Shown: positions 43,287-52,111 of the stretch, one piece after another | Numbering within the stretch: the first letter of the stretch is position 1 | Layout: each line of letters opens with the position of its first letter | Assembly: GCF_014287275.1 (NCBI RefSeq) | Contig: NZ_JACONZ010000005.1 | Location: 248,001-312,000 of the forward strand | From: Anaerofilum hominis | Lineage (GTDB): Bacteria > Bacillota > Clostridia > Oscillospirales > Ruminococcaceae | Reading direction: 5' to 3' | Length of the DNA stretch: 64,000 nucleotides | Made by a program: the position numbers and the translations under genes | The notes under the pieces: model-generated | Told to the model about the DNA's origin: nothing | What the model saw: the letters and a program-made list of their open reading frames with translations, nothing else | The model's database searches: none

Positions 43287-44510
43287 TTGAAAGCAAATTC
43301 CGTGAGCCAGAAAAAGAAATTGGCGATCGCCACTGTTTTCACCTTTGTCTTTATGGCAGGCTACGCCCTTTCGGCGGGGATGCTGGGCACTTTGATGCCC
43401 CGCATTATCGAGTATTACGGGCTGACCCTGAGCGCGGCCTCTTCCATCAACATTGCCAAAGAGGTGGGCAACACCACGTCGATGATCTTTGCGCTGCTGG
43501 TGGTGGACCGGCTGGACAAAAACCGGTTGCTGGCCGTGATGGGCCTGTGTTTTGGCGGCGCGCTGCTGTTGTTCGGCGCCGCGCCCGCCTTTGCGCTGCT
43601 GCTGGCAGTCCAGCTGGTCATCGGCTTTTCCGGCGGCTTGCTGGACAATCTCTGCGCGACATATGTCTCTGACCTGTATGGCGAGCGGCGGGCGCGCTTT
43701 GTCTCCATCCTGCACACCCTGTTTGCCGTGGGCAATATGGCCGGGCCGAAATTTGCCGCATGGTGCTATTCTGTCGGCGGCTGGACCCTCAGCTTTTTGA
43801 CCAGCGGCGTGGCGCTTGCCGCGGCGGCGGTGCTCTTTTTCGCGCTGACCCGCCTGGTCGGTCCCCCGGCCGCGGCCGTGGAAAAAACCTCCGGCAAAAC
43901 GCGGCAGAATATCCCCTACGGCAAGATCCTGCGGGGCAAAAATCTCTGGTATCTCTCCATTGCCAGTATGTTTTTCTCCGGCCTGACCTATCTCACCGTC
44001 TGGCTGCCCACCTATCTGGACTGGCGCGATGCGTCTGTGTACACCACTGATTTTTGCGCCACCGTGATGACCGCTTATTCCCTGGGCATGCTGATCAGCC
44101 GTACCGGCCTTGCGGCCCTGTCGGAAAAGATCAGCACAGCTGTCTATGTGAAGTGGTCCTCACTGCTCGCAGCGCTGCTCTTTGCGGTGCTTTTGGTGGT
44201 GCAGCAGCCCCTTGTCTGGATGGGCGGCATCTTTCTCTTTGGGGTCATCAGCGGCGCCAACTACACGGCCCGCTTCGTGCTCTCCTGTCAGGAATATCCA
44301 GAATACAGTTCCACTGCCTCGGCTTTCACCGGCGCGTTTGCCGCGCTGGGCAATATCCTGTACAGCGCGGGCATCGGCGCGCTGGCGGACGCGGGCTATT
44401 ACACCCAGGCCCTTTTTATGATCGTGGGCGCGCTGGGTCTGGGCTTTGTGATCTTTACGTTTCTTTACCGGCCGCCCGAGCGCCGCGGCCCGGCGCCGGA
44501 AAAAGCGTGA
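43287..44510 (+). CDS. MFS transporter
   Basis: 407 residues from a TTG at 43287, eight bases after AAAGGAGGAA; an upstream start would have no ribosome site. Twelve hydrophobic segments, with the loop-2/3 region VVDRLDKNRLL and the mid-protein charged loop KTRQNIPYGKILRGKN. It is a major facilitator carrier of unknown substrate. It lies inside the cassette flanked by palindromic repeats and is followed by a strong terminator. Confidence 0.88.
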   Translation: MKANSVSQKKKLAIATVFTFVFMAGYALSAGMLGTLMPRIIEYYGLTLSAASSINIAKEVGNTTSMIFALLVVDRLDKNRLLAVMGLCFGGALLLFGAAPAFALLLAVQLVIGFSGGLLDNLCATYVSDLYGERRARFVSILHTLFAVGNMAGPKFAAWCYSVGGWTLSFLTSGVALAAAAVLFFALTRLVGPPAAAVEKTSGKTRQNIPYGKILRGKNLWYLSIASMFFSGLTYLTVWLPTYLDWRDASVYTTDFCATVMTAYSLGMLISRTGLAALSEKISTAVYVKWSSLLAALLFAVLLVVQQPLVWMGGIFLFGVISGANYTARFVLSCQEYPEYSSTASAFTGAFAALGNILYSAGIGALADAGYYTQALFMIVGALGLGFVIFTFLYRPPERRGPAPEKA

Positions 44511-44615
44511 GCGGGGGCGTCCGGGCTTCAGCGCGCTTTTGAAAAAGAAAAATTGTGCGCCGCGCCAGAGCCAGCCTCGAAAACTGGAAAAGCCCGGCCG
44601 CCGCGCGGAAAAACA

Positions 44616-44659
44616 GAAGAGCATCCCAGCCGCCCTGCAGCGGCTGGGATGCTCTTTTT
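44616..44659 (+). terminator. Intrinsic terminator after the MFS gene
   Basis: A perfect 15-base-pair stem (44618-44632 with 44641-44655, AGAGCATCCCAGCCG) is followed by a T run. It separates the convergent MFS and DUF2200 genes. Confidence 0.92.
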
Positions 44660-44772
44660 GCATGGGCGCGGCCCCTGGATAACGATGCAGCCGCGGGGGC
44701 CAGGGGGCCGGCAGCGCGGCCGCACAGGCATGGCGCTGGGACCGGGACGGCCTGCGCCTCTGCATCAGGGCC

Positions 44773-45123
44773 TCACTTTCGCAGGATACGGTCCATCGCT
44801 TTCCCCTTTGCGAGTTCGTCGATCAGTTTGTCGAGATAACGGATCTCTCTGACCAGAGGGTCCTCGATCTCCTCCACCCTCACGCCGCAGACCGTTCCCC
44901 AGATCAGGGTCCGGTTGGCGTTCGGCTGCGGGGCATTTTTGAAAAAGTCCCCGTAACTCACCGGTTCCGTCAGGCTTTTTTCCAGCGCCTCCGCACTGTA
45001 CCCGGTAAGCCAGCAGATGATCTCGTTTACTTCCGCCGTTGTCCGGCCCTTTTTCAGGGCTTTGGCGGCAAGCAGCGCGTAAACATCTGAAAAGTTCATA
45101 CGAAAGATCTTGTCATAGCTCAT
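44773..45123 (-). CDS. DUF2200 family protein
   Basis: 116 residues starting [18 protein letters not shown], with [17 protein letters not shown] and a final [22 protein letters not shown]: the DUF2200 family, of unknown function. GGAGGACTC precedes the ATG, and this ribosome site lies right at the edge of repeat locus B, 14 bases away. The repeat therefore supplies the untranslated leader. Confidence 0.88.
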   Translation of the reverse strand: MSYDKIFRMNFSDVYALLAAKALKKGRTTAEVNEIICWLTGYSAEALEKSLTEPVSYGDFFKNAPQPNANRTLIWGTVCGVRVEEIEDPLVREIRYLDKLIDELAKGKAMDRILRK

Positions 45124-45137
45124 TTTGAGTCCTCCGC

Positions 45138-45301
45138 AATAAAAAATAGCCGCAGGCTATTTTTTATTAGCCATGCGGCCTGTCCTCAGGCCGCGGCGAA
45201 TCGAAATCAGTTGTTTTTATTGCGCAGCAATAAAAAATAGCCGCGAGGCTATTTTTTGGGCCATGCGCCCGGTTGCCGCGCAGGCGGCGAGGGGGCAGGC
45301 T
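45138..45301. repeat. Palindromic repeat pair, locus B (two units)
   Basis: Units at 45138-45202 and 45229-45301 match locus A in order and orientation: AATAAAAAATAGCCGCAGG, its complement, then GGCCATGCG. The inner hairpin TTTTTATTGC is also kept. Spacing is 91 bases against 101 at locus A. Together with locus A it encloses 2.5 kb holding DUF4180, MFS and DUF2200 genes. It can also terminate the cardiolipin synthase transcript arriving from the right. Confidence 0.8.
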
Positions 45302-45400
45302 GCGGCGCGCGCGGGGCGGGAAAGACCGTCCCCCTAAGGCAACGCCTGCGGCGGGCCGCGCCCGCCAGACAGCGGCTCTGCGCCGCCTGCGCGGACCGGG

Positions 45401-46936
45401 CTACATCAGCGGCGCAAAAACGCGCAGCACCGCCCGGGCCAGACGGGTGCGCAGAGGCAGGCCGCGGCATTCCTCCAGCGTGACGGGGCGGCTTTTCTCC
45501 AGCGTCTCGAGGTAATCCCGTTCCATGTCCGCGATACAGGGGGCGCGGTACATCCACACGCCGCATTCAAAGTGGAGGTAAAGGCTGCGGTAATCCAGAT
45601 TGATGGTGCCGATCACGGCTGTTTTTCCGTCGACCACAAAGCTCTTCGCGTGGATAAAGCCGGGGGTGTACTCATAGATCTTCACCCCGGCCTCGATCAG
45701 CTCAAGATAATAAGAGCGGGTCATGGCGTGGACGAATTTTTTGTCCGCAATATGGGGGGTGACGATGCGCACGTCCACCCCGCGCTTGGCCGCGCAGGAC
45801 AGGGCCGATACCATCTCGTTGCCGATGATGAGATAGGGCGTGTTGATCCAGACCCGGTCGGTCGCCGCGCCCAGCAGGTTGAGATAGACGTTTTCCCCCG
45901 CGGGCTCGCCGTCGAAAGGGGAGTTGCCGAAAGGCTGCACCCAGCAGTCCCGCACATCGGGGAGCGGGGCGTAGACCTGCGGGCGATAGGCGTCGTAATC
46001 CTCCGCCGTGCCCTCACAGTAGTCCCACAGCGAAAGAAACATCATGGTCAGGCTGTAGACCGCCTCCCCCTGCAGGCGCACGACGGTATCTTTCCAGTGT
46101 CCGTGCTTGACGACGCGGTTGATGTATTCGTCCGCCAGATTGATGCCGCCGGTGAACCCGGTATGCCCGTCCACCACGCAGATCTTGCGGTGATCCCGGT
46201 TGTTAAAGCGGGAGCTGACCACCGGGATAAAGGGGTTGAACCTGCGGGCCCGGATGCCCATCTGCCGCAGGGTGCGGTCGTAACCCGCGGGCGCGGTCAT
46301 GATGCTGCCCAGATCGTCGTAAAGAAAACGCACCTCCACCCCCGCGGCGGCCTTTTCCCGCAGCACGGCGAGGATGGCGTCCCACATCTCGCCGGGCTCG
46401 ACGATAAAATACTCCATAAAGATATAGTGCTGCGCGCAGCGCAGCGCTTTCAGCATGGCGGGAAAAGCGTCGTCCCCCAAAGGGTAATAGTCCACCAGGG
46501 TATTCTGAAAAGCCGGGCAGCCGGCGTAGCTGCGGATATAGCGCGATTGCCCGGCCGCCGCCGGGTCAGCCGCTTCCAGCCCGGCGCAGTCCGGCCCGCT
46601 GCCGGAGAGGGCCTCCGTCATCTGCTCCTCGATGGGCTGCATCCGCCGGCGGGTGCGGGCGGACAGGCGATGCCCGCCGAACACCACGTAAAACAGCCCG
46701 CCGAACACCGGCGCCAGCAGGATGACGATGATCCAGGCGATCTTATAGGCCGGGTGGCTGCGGTTGCTGACGATCTCCAGCACCATGATCAGGGCAAAGA
46801 TGGTGCAGACCAGATAAAAGTAGGAAAAATACTTTTCAAACCGCACCATCATGCCGATGAGCAGACCCAGCTGAAGCAGGATCAGCAGCGCCACGATGAC
46901 CACGCGGTGAAAGACAAAGCTCAAAATCTTTTTCAC
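45401..46936 (-). CDS. cls: Cardiolipin synthase, phospholipase D family
   Basis: 511 residues from the GTG at 46936, preceded by GAAAGGATTGG. Two N-terminal membrane segments, then two HKD motifs: HRKICVVDGHTGFTGG near residue 240 and HAKSFVVDGKTAVIGT near 420. It joins two phosphatidylglycerols to cardiolipin in the membrane. It is transcribed away from the Fur-family gene; the intergenic stretch holds the promoter of that gene. Confidence 0.95.
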   Translation of the reverse strand: MKKILSFVFHRVVIVALLILLQLGLLIGMMVRFEKYFSYFYLVCTIFALIMVLEIVSNRSHPAYKIAWIIVILLAPVFGGLFYVVFGGHRLSARTRRRMQPIEEQMTEALSGSGPDCAGLEAADPAAAGQSRYIRSYAGCPAFQNTLVDYYPLGDDAFPAMLKALRCAQHYIFMEYFIVEPGEMWDAILAVLREKAAAGVEVRFLYDDLGSIMTAPAGYDRTLRQMGIRARRFNPFIPVVSSRFNNRDHRKICVVDGHTGFTGGINLADEYINRVVKHGHWKDTVVRLQGEAVYSLTMMFLSLWDYCEGTAEDYDAYRPQVYAPLPDVRDCWVQPFGNSPFDGEPAGENVYLNLLGAATDRVWINTPYLIIGNEMVSALSCAAKRGVDVRIVTPHIADKKFVHAMTRSYYLELIEAGVKIYEYTPGFIHAKSFVVDGKTAVIGTINLDYRSLYLHFECGVWMYRAPCIADMERDYLETLEKSRPVTLEECRGLPLRTRLARAVLRVFAPLM

Positions 46937-47011
46937 GTCGACCAATCCTTTCCCGCCCGCGGGCGGCAGGCTCTGTGTGTATCCTACCACGAACACGGCG
47001 GCAGGGCAAGT

Positions 47012-47040
47012 TTGACAAGGCCGGGCGCGGGGGTTACAAT
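47012..47040 (+). promoter_or_regulatory. Promoter of the Fur-family gene
   Basis: TTGACA (47012-47017), 17 bases and TACAAT (47035-47040), a near-consensus promoter. The -10 box overlaps an ATG at 47039, so that ATG cannot be the start; the GTG at 47075 with AAAGGGGGC is. Confidence 0.85.
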
Positions 47041-47074
47041 GAAAACGACAGAAAGCAGAAAGGGGGCGGCGCGT

Positions 47075-47503
47075 GTGGAAGAGGATCTGCTGCGCGCGGT
47101 CTCACTGAAAAGCACCCGCAAACGGCGGCTGATTTTGACCCTGCTGGGCGAGGCGCCCCTGCCGCTGACCGCGGAGGAATTATACGAACAGGCCCGGCAG
47201 ACCACCCCCATCAGCCTGTCCACCGTTTACCGCATCCTGGCGGCCTGTACCGAACATGGGCTGCTGCTGCGCAGCGTCAGCGGGGACGGACGGACCTACT
47301 ATCAGCCGAACCGCCACCAGCACAAGCACGAGCTGCGCTGCACGGTCTGCCATGAGGTGGTGCCCATCGACGAGTGCCCGCTGGAAAAGATCGAGGCCGA
47401 ACTGGCCCAAAAGACCGGCTATGAGATCACCGGCCACACGTTCGAGCTGTCCGGCATCTGTCCGCGCTGCGCGGGGAAGCGGAAACAGGAAAAGCGCGGA
47501 TAA
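47075..47503 (+). CDS. Fur-family transcriptional regulator
   Basis: 142 residues. The winged helix (LLGEAPLPLTAEELYEQ, then ISLSTVYRILAACTEHGL) is typical, followed by the HQHKHELRC metal region and two CxxC pairs: CTVC in the middle and CPRC at the end, which hold structural zinc. Fur, Zur and PerR cannot be told apart here: a PerR-type His/Asp regulatory site is not obvious, and zinc or iron response are both possible. It has its own promoter; its target is not evident, but the divergent cardiolipin synthase gene is next door. Confidence 0.9.
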   Translation: MEEDLLRAVSLKSTRKRRLILTLLGEAPLPLTAEELYEQARQTTPISLSTVYRILAACTEHGLLLRSVSGDGRTYYQPNRHQHKHELRCTVCHEVVPIDECPLEKIEAELAQKTGYEITGHTFELSGICPRCAGKRKQEKRG

Positions 47504-47596
47504 GGCCGGGGAGGGCGGCTGCAAAGCGGGGCCCTGCCCGTGTTCTGCGGCGCAGAGGAGCTGCGGGCGCTTTTTGCACAAAGCGGATAAGACAAC

Positions 47597-47640
47597 AAAA
47601 GACCGGCCGGTATCTTCTGGATACCGGCCGGTCTTTGTAT
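47597..47640. terminator. Bidirectional terminator
   Basis: AAAGACCGGCCGGTAT (47598-47613) pairs with ATACCGGCCGGTCTTT (47621-47636) around TCTTCTGG. It separates the Fur-family gene from the convergent SGNH gene. Confidence 0.92.
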
Positions 47641-47735
47641 CGGTCCGGGCCGGCCCGCGCAGCCTGTGTGGCCCGGCGGCCTGCCGGGCGCGGCGCGCAA
47701 AGCAAAAGTTTGCGAAAAAACGGGCGGCCGCATTT

Positions 47736-49319
47736 TTACGGCTCCTGAACGGCCCCTCCCCCCGCATCCCCGTTTTCGGGGACCGCGGTCGGCGTGGGCG
47801 TGGGGGTGACCTCCACGACGGGCTCAGGGGTCGCGGTGGCCACCGGCGCCTGGGTCGGCTCCACCACGGGGGCGGACGGCTGCGGCGTGGGGGTGGGAGT
47901 CGTCACGGGCGGCGGTTCCGGGGTCGCGGTGGGCGCTGTCGTCGGGGAGGGCGACGGCGTCGCCTTGGCTTTAAAGGTGGCGGTCACCACGATCTTTTCG
48001 GTGGCGTTGCCGGGCACCTGAAAGGTCAGCTCCGGGTTGGAGGTGTCCTCGATGCGGCCCACCGTGCAGCCCCAGCCGGCAAACTCATAGCCCTCTTTGG
48101 GCACGGCCTTTACCTTGGTGCAGGCCGCGCCGGGGGCCACCGTCTGCTCCAGCTTGCCCTCCAGCGTGCCGCCCGCGGCCGTGTCCGAAACGGTGAACAC
48201 CACCGGCAGCCCCTCCGGGGTGGCGGTCGCCTTGGGCTTGTCGGTGTGCACGGCCAGCGGATCGCTGGAGATGATGTCGGGCGGCGTCTCCTTGCGCTCC
48301 GGGATGGACTTCAGCGGCTTGGGCCGGGTGTCCTCGGTGATGTAGCTGTGGGTGCGGAAATAGGCGAACATGGCCTCCATGGCGTCCTTGTTCAGGTGGA
48401 TGCCGTCGCTGATGGTGTAATCCCATTTGGCAAAGCCGGTCTTTTCGTCCTTGAGCGCTTCGGCGCTGTTGAGGAATTTGTACCCCAGCTCCTGCGCCAT
48501 GTCCGCCAAAGCCAGATTGAACTTGTCGATGGTCTGCATCGTGATGTTCGGGTTGTCCCGATACTGGTGCACGGGCGGGATGGAGTTGACGATGATATCC
48601 GCGTAGGGGTAAGCGTCGTGGATCTTTTCCAGCGCCGTCTTGTACTGCTGCACCAGGGTCTCGGCCGTCCAGCCGATGGTGTTGTTGGTGCCGAAAGTGA
48701 TGATGATGCGCCGGGGCTGCATGATCTTGACCGCCTCGGGGATGGTGACGGGGTTGGAGTAGCCCTTAAAATAGACGCAGGCCTTGGTGGGCACCATCTG
48801 GATGCCCATCGAGATGATGCCGATGTCGTTTTTCAGGGAGGTGAGCCCATAACTCATCATACGGGCGGTGTTGGAATCGCCGATGAACAGCGTCTCGTCG
48901 ATGTACTCCTGCCCGGCGTCCTCGCTCTCGGCAAGGATGGTCTCGGCATATTTGGATTCGTCGATCTTGTCCGCATCCTTGTCATAGGCCAGGTCGGTGG
49001 AATTTTCGACCCACGAGATGCTGGAGGGGATGCCGCTCTCAGAGGGCGCTTTGCCCCCGCAGGAGGACAGCAGCAGCACCACCAGCACGATCACGGCAAC
49101 AAGGGCCAGCACCCCGCCGCCCAGCAGCAGCGCCGCGCGCTTTTTCTGAGTGGGCGGCAGCTGGGAAAAAGAGGCCGCAAAACCCGCTTTCCGCCTTTTT
49201 TTTGGCTCTTTGCGGGGCGGCCGGTTTTGCCCGGAGGGACCGCCGTCCCGCTCCGGCCGGGGGCCGGGCTTGGAGGATCTGTGGGCGCCGCGGGTGCGGC
49301 GGCGTTCAAATTCGTTCAA
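47736..49319 (-). CDS. Membrane-anchored SGNH/GDSL-type hydrolase with Pro/Thr-rich tail
   Basis: 527 residues from a TTG at 49319 with AAAGGGGCG upstream; a GTG at 49370 is the alternative. A 60-residue basic, Pro-rich cytoplasmic part precedes a membrane helix (62-84) ending in LSSC. The SGNH catalytic blocks follow: LFIGDSNTAR, TFGTNN and DGIHLNKDA. Behind them stand a YEFAGW-type repeat domain and a tail of about 70 residues made mostly of Thr, Pro and Ala, a wall-spanning spacer. It probably trims acyl or acetyl groups from cell-wall polymers or sugars (inference). Confidence 0.85.
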   Translation of the reverse strand: MNEFERRRTRGAHRSSKPGPRPERDGGPSGQNRPPRKEPKKRRKAGFAASFSQLPPTQKKRAALLLGGGVLALVAVIVLVVLLLSSCGGKAPSESGIPSSISWVENSTDLAYDKDADKIDESKYAETILAESEDAGQEYIDETLFIGDSNTARMMSYGLTSLKNDIGIISMGIQMVPTKACVYFKGYSNPVTIPEAVKIMQPRRIIITFGTNNTIGWTAETLVQQYKTALEKIHDAYPYADIIVNSIPPVHQYRDNPNITMQTIDKFNLALADMAQELGYKFLNSAEALKDEKTGFAKWDYTISDGIHLNKDAMEAMFAYFRTHSYITEDTRPKPLKSIPERKETPPDIISSDPLAVHTDKPKATATPEGLPVVFTVSDTAAGGTLEGKLEQTVAPGAACTKVKAVPKEGYEFAGWGCTVGRIEDTSNPELTFQVPGNATEKIVVTATFKAKATPSPSPTTAPTATPEPPPVTTPTPTPQPSAPVVEPTQAPVATATPEPVVEVTPTPTPTAVPENGDAGGGAVQEP

Positions 49320-49390
49320 GATATTACGCCCCTTTGTGAGGGAAGCCTCAAAAAATTTCAGCGCGCGCACGGCGGGCTGATGTCTGTTTT

Positions 49391-49419
49391 ATTCTACCAT
49401 AACCGGCCTGTCAGTACAA
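49391..49419 (-). promoter_or_regulatory. Promoter of the SGNH hydrolase gene
   Basis: On the - strand: TTGTAC (49419-49414), 17 bases and TAGAAT (49396-49391). The start codon lies 20-70 bases further. Confidence 0.65.
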
Positions 49420-49866
49420 GGGCGCAGCATTTTCCAGCGGGAAAGCGGCGGCCCGCCGTTTTTCAAAAAAGCGGTCTGCGGCCCCGGACGGGCGCGCCGG
49501 GAAAAGAGCGCCTGGGCGGCGGACGGCGGCCTGCGGCGCGTATACACCCCGCCCGCCCGGCCCGGTGCGGCGGTAAACCTTTTTCGAGCCGGTAAAGAGC
49601 GGGTACGAGCCGGCTCCGCCGCCCGGACTGGCCCGACGGCAAAACGGAGGCACTGCGGCGGGCCGCGGAGGTCCCGGCGCACGGCATTCCAAAACTGCCC
49701 CGCGCCCCCTGGGGCGCAACGCGGCCCCCGTCGAAGCCCTCAGCTGATGCCGACGCCGCCGGGACAGCGGCGTGGGCGCACGCTTTGCGGGCGGGCGGCT
49801 CTGCCGGCGCGCCGGAGCGCCCTTTTCCCGCGGCCCGGAAAAGCGCGCCGCAGTGCGGATACGCCA
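49420..49866. other. GC-rich spacer, nothing recognised
   Basis: About 450 bases without a credible gene. Open frames occur in several phases because of the composition. No RNA motif recognised. Confidence 0.6.
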
Positions 49867-49867
49867 A

Positions 49868-49896
49868 GGGCCCGGGGTCTTTAAGACCCCGGGCCC
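49868..49896. terminator. 29-base GC palindrome behind the flavoprotein gene
   Basis: GGGCCCGGGGTCTT and its complement meet around TA, just behind the stop of the flavoprotein gene (read from the right). It lacks a T run, so it acts at best as a weak terminator or as protection of the mRNA end. Confidence 0.5.
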
Positions 49897-49924
49897 CCTG
49901 ACCTCCCGCTTTTGGATGCCGGGC

Positions 49925-51751
49925 TTACTTCGCGTCTTTCAGCGCGTCTTTCACAGCTTCAATGATGCCGTTGGAGGTGTTGGTCGCGCCGGCGACCGCG
50001 TCCACCTCCGCCTTTTGGCCGCGGATGATCTCGTTGCCCACGCCCTTTTCGGCGTTCTGCCAGATGCCGTCGGTTTCCGCGTGGTCGGCCAGCTTCACCG
50101 AGACGATGTTGCCGCCCTCCACAGTGACCGTGACGGTGAGCGCGCCTCCGTTGCCGCTGCCGCTGCCGGTGTAGACGCCGTCCTTGTAGCCGCCCTCCAC
50201 CTCGGGCACGGCCGTTTCCTCTTTCTCCACCTGGATGGTCAGCGCGGTGTTGCCGCCGTTTGCCAGCAGATAACGCTCAGCGGAGGAACCGGCGATGCGG
50301 CCGAAAACCACGATATCCGTGACCGCGTTGCCGCCCAGCCGGTTGGCGCCGTGTACGCCGCCCGTGACCTCGCCGGCCGCAAACAGGCCGGGCAGGACGC
50401 TGCCGGCAGCGCCGATCACCTCGCAGGAGGCGTTGATCCTGACGCCGCCCATGGTGTGATGCACCGCCGGGGCGCACAGACAGGCGTAAAAGCCGGGGGT
50501 GGTCAGATCGGAACCCATCGAGGTGTCGATACGGCCGAATTCGCCGTCCACGCCCGCCTGCGCATAGCCCGCATAAACGTCCATGGTCTCCCGCAGGGCG
50601 GCCGGGTCCACGCCGATCTGTTCGGCAAGGCCCTCGACGGTGTCGCTCTCAAAGACGATACCGGCGGAAATGTAGCTTTCGATCGCTTTCAGGCTGTCGC
50701 GCACCGCTTGGTCAAAGACCATATAGCACACGCCGTCGGTCTGCTCCAGGATGGCGGCCGACACCACGTCGCGGGTCTCCATCTCGCTCACAAAGCGCTT
50801 GCCCTCTTTGTTCACCAGGATGGCGCCGTTGCCGCGCACGCCCTCGGTGTACATGGTCTGGGTGTCCGGGTTGACGGTGGGATGGGTTTGGATCTGGTCC
50901 ATATCCACAAAGTCGGCGCCCGCGGCCTTTGCCATGGCGATGCCGTCGCCGGTGGCCCCGGCCTGGTTGGTGGTGCCAAAGCCCGCCAGCTCCGGCTTGT
51001 ACTCGGCCACCATTTCGTTGTTGGCGCCAAAGCCGCCGGTGGCCAGCACCACGGCCCTGCAGCCGATGGTGTACGCGCCGGAGGGGCCGGTGACCTTCAC
51101 GCCGGAGACGGCGCCCTTTTCATCCACCAGGATCTCGTCGGCCCGGGTGTTCAGCAGCACGGGGATCCCCAGCGCTTCCACCTTGGCGTTCAGGGCCTTG
51201 ACCAGCATCGGCCCCACGGCGGAGGTGTCGCTGGGCCGGTGGATGCGCATCACCGACGCGCCGGCGAATTGGCCGACCACCGACAGGTCCCCGCCGATCT
51301 CGTTGACCCAGTCCACCGCGCCGGCGGAGTTCTCGGCCATGACGGTGACCAGCTGCCGGTCGTTCAGCTCCTTGCCGCCTTTCATCGTGTCCTCGACAAA
51401 CAGCCCGACGCTGTCCTCAATGCCCTCAGCTGCCTGGTAAGAGGTCTCGCAGGCGTTGAGGCCGCCGGTGGAACGGGTGGTGTTGCCGCCGGTCTGCGGC
51501 ATCTTTTCGACGATCACCACGTTGGTGGCGCCGTCCTGTACCGCCTGGATGGCGGCGGTCATGCCGGCGCCGCCCGCGCCGATCACGACGATATCGGCGC
51601 TCTGGTCCTCTGCGGGCGCGGCGGTGGGCGCGGGCGCGGAGGACGAAGCGCCGGAGGCCGCGCTGCCGTCCGCGCTGGCAAAGCAGCTTGCCAGGCTGAC
51701 GGCCAGCAGCAGGACGACGAGAACGATCGCAATGAGTTTCTGGTTCTTCAT
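49925..51751 (-). CDS. Extracellular flavinylated fumarate-reductase-like lipoprotein (FAD and FMN-binding domains)
   Basis: 608 residues. Lipoprotein signal with lipobox LASC (C23), then a Ser/Ala linker. The FAD domain starts DIVVIGAGGAGMTAA. Substrate-site residues of soluble fumarate reductases are kept: QTHPTV, TEGVRGNG, ETRDVVS (catalytic Arg) and HHTMGG, HGANRLGG. The C-terminal FMN-binding domain ends in DAVAGATNTS, a site where ApbE attaches FMN to Thr. It probably reduces fumarate or another unsaturated acid outside the cell with electrons from the membrane. No apbE or electron donor gene is in view. Confidence 0.9.
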   Translation of the reverse strand: MKNQKLIAIVLVVLLLAVSLASCFASADGSAASGASSSAPAPTAAPAEDQSADIVVIGAGGAGMTAAIQAVQDGATNVVIVEKMPQTGGNTTRSTGGLNACETSYQAAEGIEDSVGLFVEDTMKGGKELNDRQLVTVMAENSAGAVDWVNEIGGDLSVVGQFAGASVMRIHRPSDTSAVGPMLVKALNAKVEALGIPVLLNTRADEILVDEKGAVSGVKVTGPSGAYTIGCRAVVLATGGFGANNEMVAEYKPELAGFGTTNQAGATGDGIAMAKAAGADFVDMDQIQTHPTVNPDTQTMYTEGVRGNGAILVNKEGKRFVSEMETRDVVSAAILEQTDGVCYMVFDQAVRDSLKAIESYISAGIVFESDTVEGLAEQIGVDPAALRETMDVYAGYAQAGVDGEFGRIDTSMGSDLTTPGFYACLCAPAVHHTMGGVRINASCEVIGAAGSVLPGLFAAGEVTGGVHGANRLGGNAVTDIVVFGRIAGSSAERYLLANGGNTALTIQVEKEETAVPEVEGGYKDGVYTGSGSGNGGALTVTVTVEGGNIVSVKLADHAETDGIWQNAEKGVGNEIIRGQKAEVDAVAGATNTSNGIIEAVKDALKDAK

Positions 51752-51795
51752 GCTTTTCTCCTCTTGTGTAAAAAATGTGAAAGAATGCGGTTTCC

Positions 51796-51824
51796 ATTGT
51801 AAGGGAAACGGAGGCCTAATTCAA
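51796..51824 (-). promoter_or_regulatory. Promoter of the flavoprotein gene
   Basis: On the - strand: TTGAAT (51824-51819), 17 bases and TACAAT (51801-51796), 45 bases before the ATG, which follows AGAGGAGAAA. Confidence 0.75.
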
Positions 51825-52111
51825 CTACAAAACGTTGACGATCTTTTAACAGCCTGCGTTTTCGGAAAAAGACACAAAAAACGGCCCCCCGGCTCTCTTT
51901 TGCCCGTCAAAAAAGGGAGGGGCCCAGCGCTGCGGCAGAGAGAAAGCGGGCGGCGGGCGCAGGGCCCCCGCTCAAAAGACGAAAGATCCTGCGCGGAAAA
52001 GGAGGCGGCAACGGGCCGCCCGCTGATGGAGACCCCCCATTTTTAAGCGGCGGGGAGGAAAAAAACAGAAAGGCGCGCCCGGCGCCCCTCTGCGCCGGTC
52101 CCGCGGCCGGT
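51825..52111. other. Spacer, nothing recognised
   Basis: 290 bases between the flavoprotein promoter and the DUF1015 gene end. It holds short purine-rich runs but no gene or clear terminator. Confidence 0.6.

Noticed and set aside
42481..45301. CRISPR-like array
   Set aside because: Repeats come as pairs with palindromes and genes in between, not as short regular repeats with unique spacers; no cas genes are present.
47039..47074. ATG at 47039 as start of the Fur-family protein
   Set aside because: It overlaps the -10 box TACAAT of a near-consensus promoter, so it lies upstream of the transcription start.
45572..47503. A 643-codon + strand frame spanning cardiolipin synthase and the Fur-family gene
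   Set aside because: Only its last 142 codons are a gene; the rest is the reverse complement of cardiolipin synthase.
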